Positions 22,646-22,721 of a stretch of 22,721 nt of DNA are shown one piece after another. Under the pieces are notes generated by a model that worked only from the letters and a program-made list of their open reading frames with translations, was not told where the DNA came from and did not search any database. The position numbers were made by a program, and so were the translations under genes. Origin of the DNA: Nitrospirota bacterium (lineage in GTDB: Bacteria > Nitrospirota_A > Leptospirillia > Leptospirillales > Leptospirillaceae); assembly GCA_021844645.1 (NCBI GenBank), contig JAKBTA010000015.1, forward strand, positions 1 to 22,721, written 5' to 3'. Each line of letters opens with the position of its first letter. The stretch's first letter is position 1.

Positions 22646-22721
22646 ACGCCAAAAACAGGACCACTTGCAACGATCGAAGTGAATTTTCCCTGATAATCCG
22701 TTATGCCCGCAATATCGGGTT
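22623..22721 (-). repeat. Inverted copy of hisH (probable chimeric contig end)
   Basis: The final 99 bases are the reverse complement of hisH 20757-20855, with 98 of 99 identical by hand alignment. The junction is in hisI and shares only a GG with the hisH side. The copy runs to the window edge. Confidence 0.93.

Overview
This 22.7 kb bacterial window has about 53-55% GC by eye, dense operons and many TTG/GTG starts. The gene set suggests an acidophilic, iron-oxidising chemolithoautotroph of the Leptospirillum type (phylum Nitrospirota). The clues are an abundant-looking secreted mono-heme cytochrome c that resembles my memory of Leptospirillum Cyt579, a rho-rpmE-prfA-prmC-murA-hisG-hisD gene order, and a short-form HisG. 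The taxonomic call is inference from memory; no search was run.

Layout. 1-1279: C-terminal part of a membrane-anchored GAF-GGDEF diguanylate cyclase, cut by the window edge. 1293-2645 (minus): an orphan membrane-anchored or exported protein. 2828-4306: an aldehyde dehydrogenase. 4342-4536 (minus): a 64-residue zinc-ribbon protein. 4700-5416: a small outer-membrane beta-barrel. 8313 back to 5437 (minus): a tight four-gene operon of an HDAC-family deacetylase, an unknown protein, a four-cysteine protein and class I fructose-1,6-bisphosphatase. 8329 to about 10250: a decayed IS605-type element with divergent tnpB and tnpA remnants, lying directly against the start of that operon. 10195-10586: a gene-poor stretch with palindromes and one possible 34-codon ORF. 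10587-11141: cytochrome c. 11142-11639: a long intergenic/leader region with a hairpin. 11640-22622: rho, rpmE, prfA, prmC, murA, then hisG-hisD-hisC-hisB-hisH-hisA-hisF-hisI, all on the plus strand with short gaps or 1-4 nt overlaps.

The right half is housekeeping: transcription termination (Rho), translation (L31, RF1 and its methyltransferase PrmC), the first committed step of peptidoglycan synthesis (MurA) and most of histidine biosynthesis. The left half is accessory: signalling, surface, aldehyde metabolism and a gluconeogenic operon containing a deacetylase.

Most notable points. (1) The last 99 bases are an inverted, 98/99 identical copy of part of hisH. They cut hisI short, which looks like a chimeric contig end. 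(2) A perfect 13-bp inverted repeat covers the prmC start. It could mask translation of the plus transcript, and on the minus strand it reads as a terminator with six Ts. (3) The 467-codon tnpB frame is kept open by two compensating frameshifts. (4) The HDAC/FBPase operon is an unusual, translationally coupled gene set with two unrecognised small proteins.
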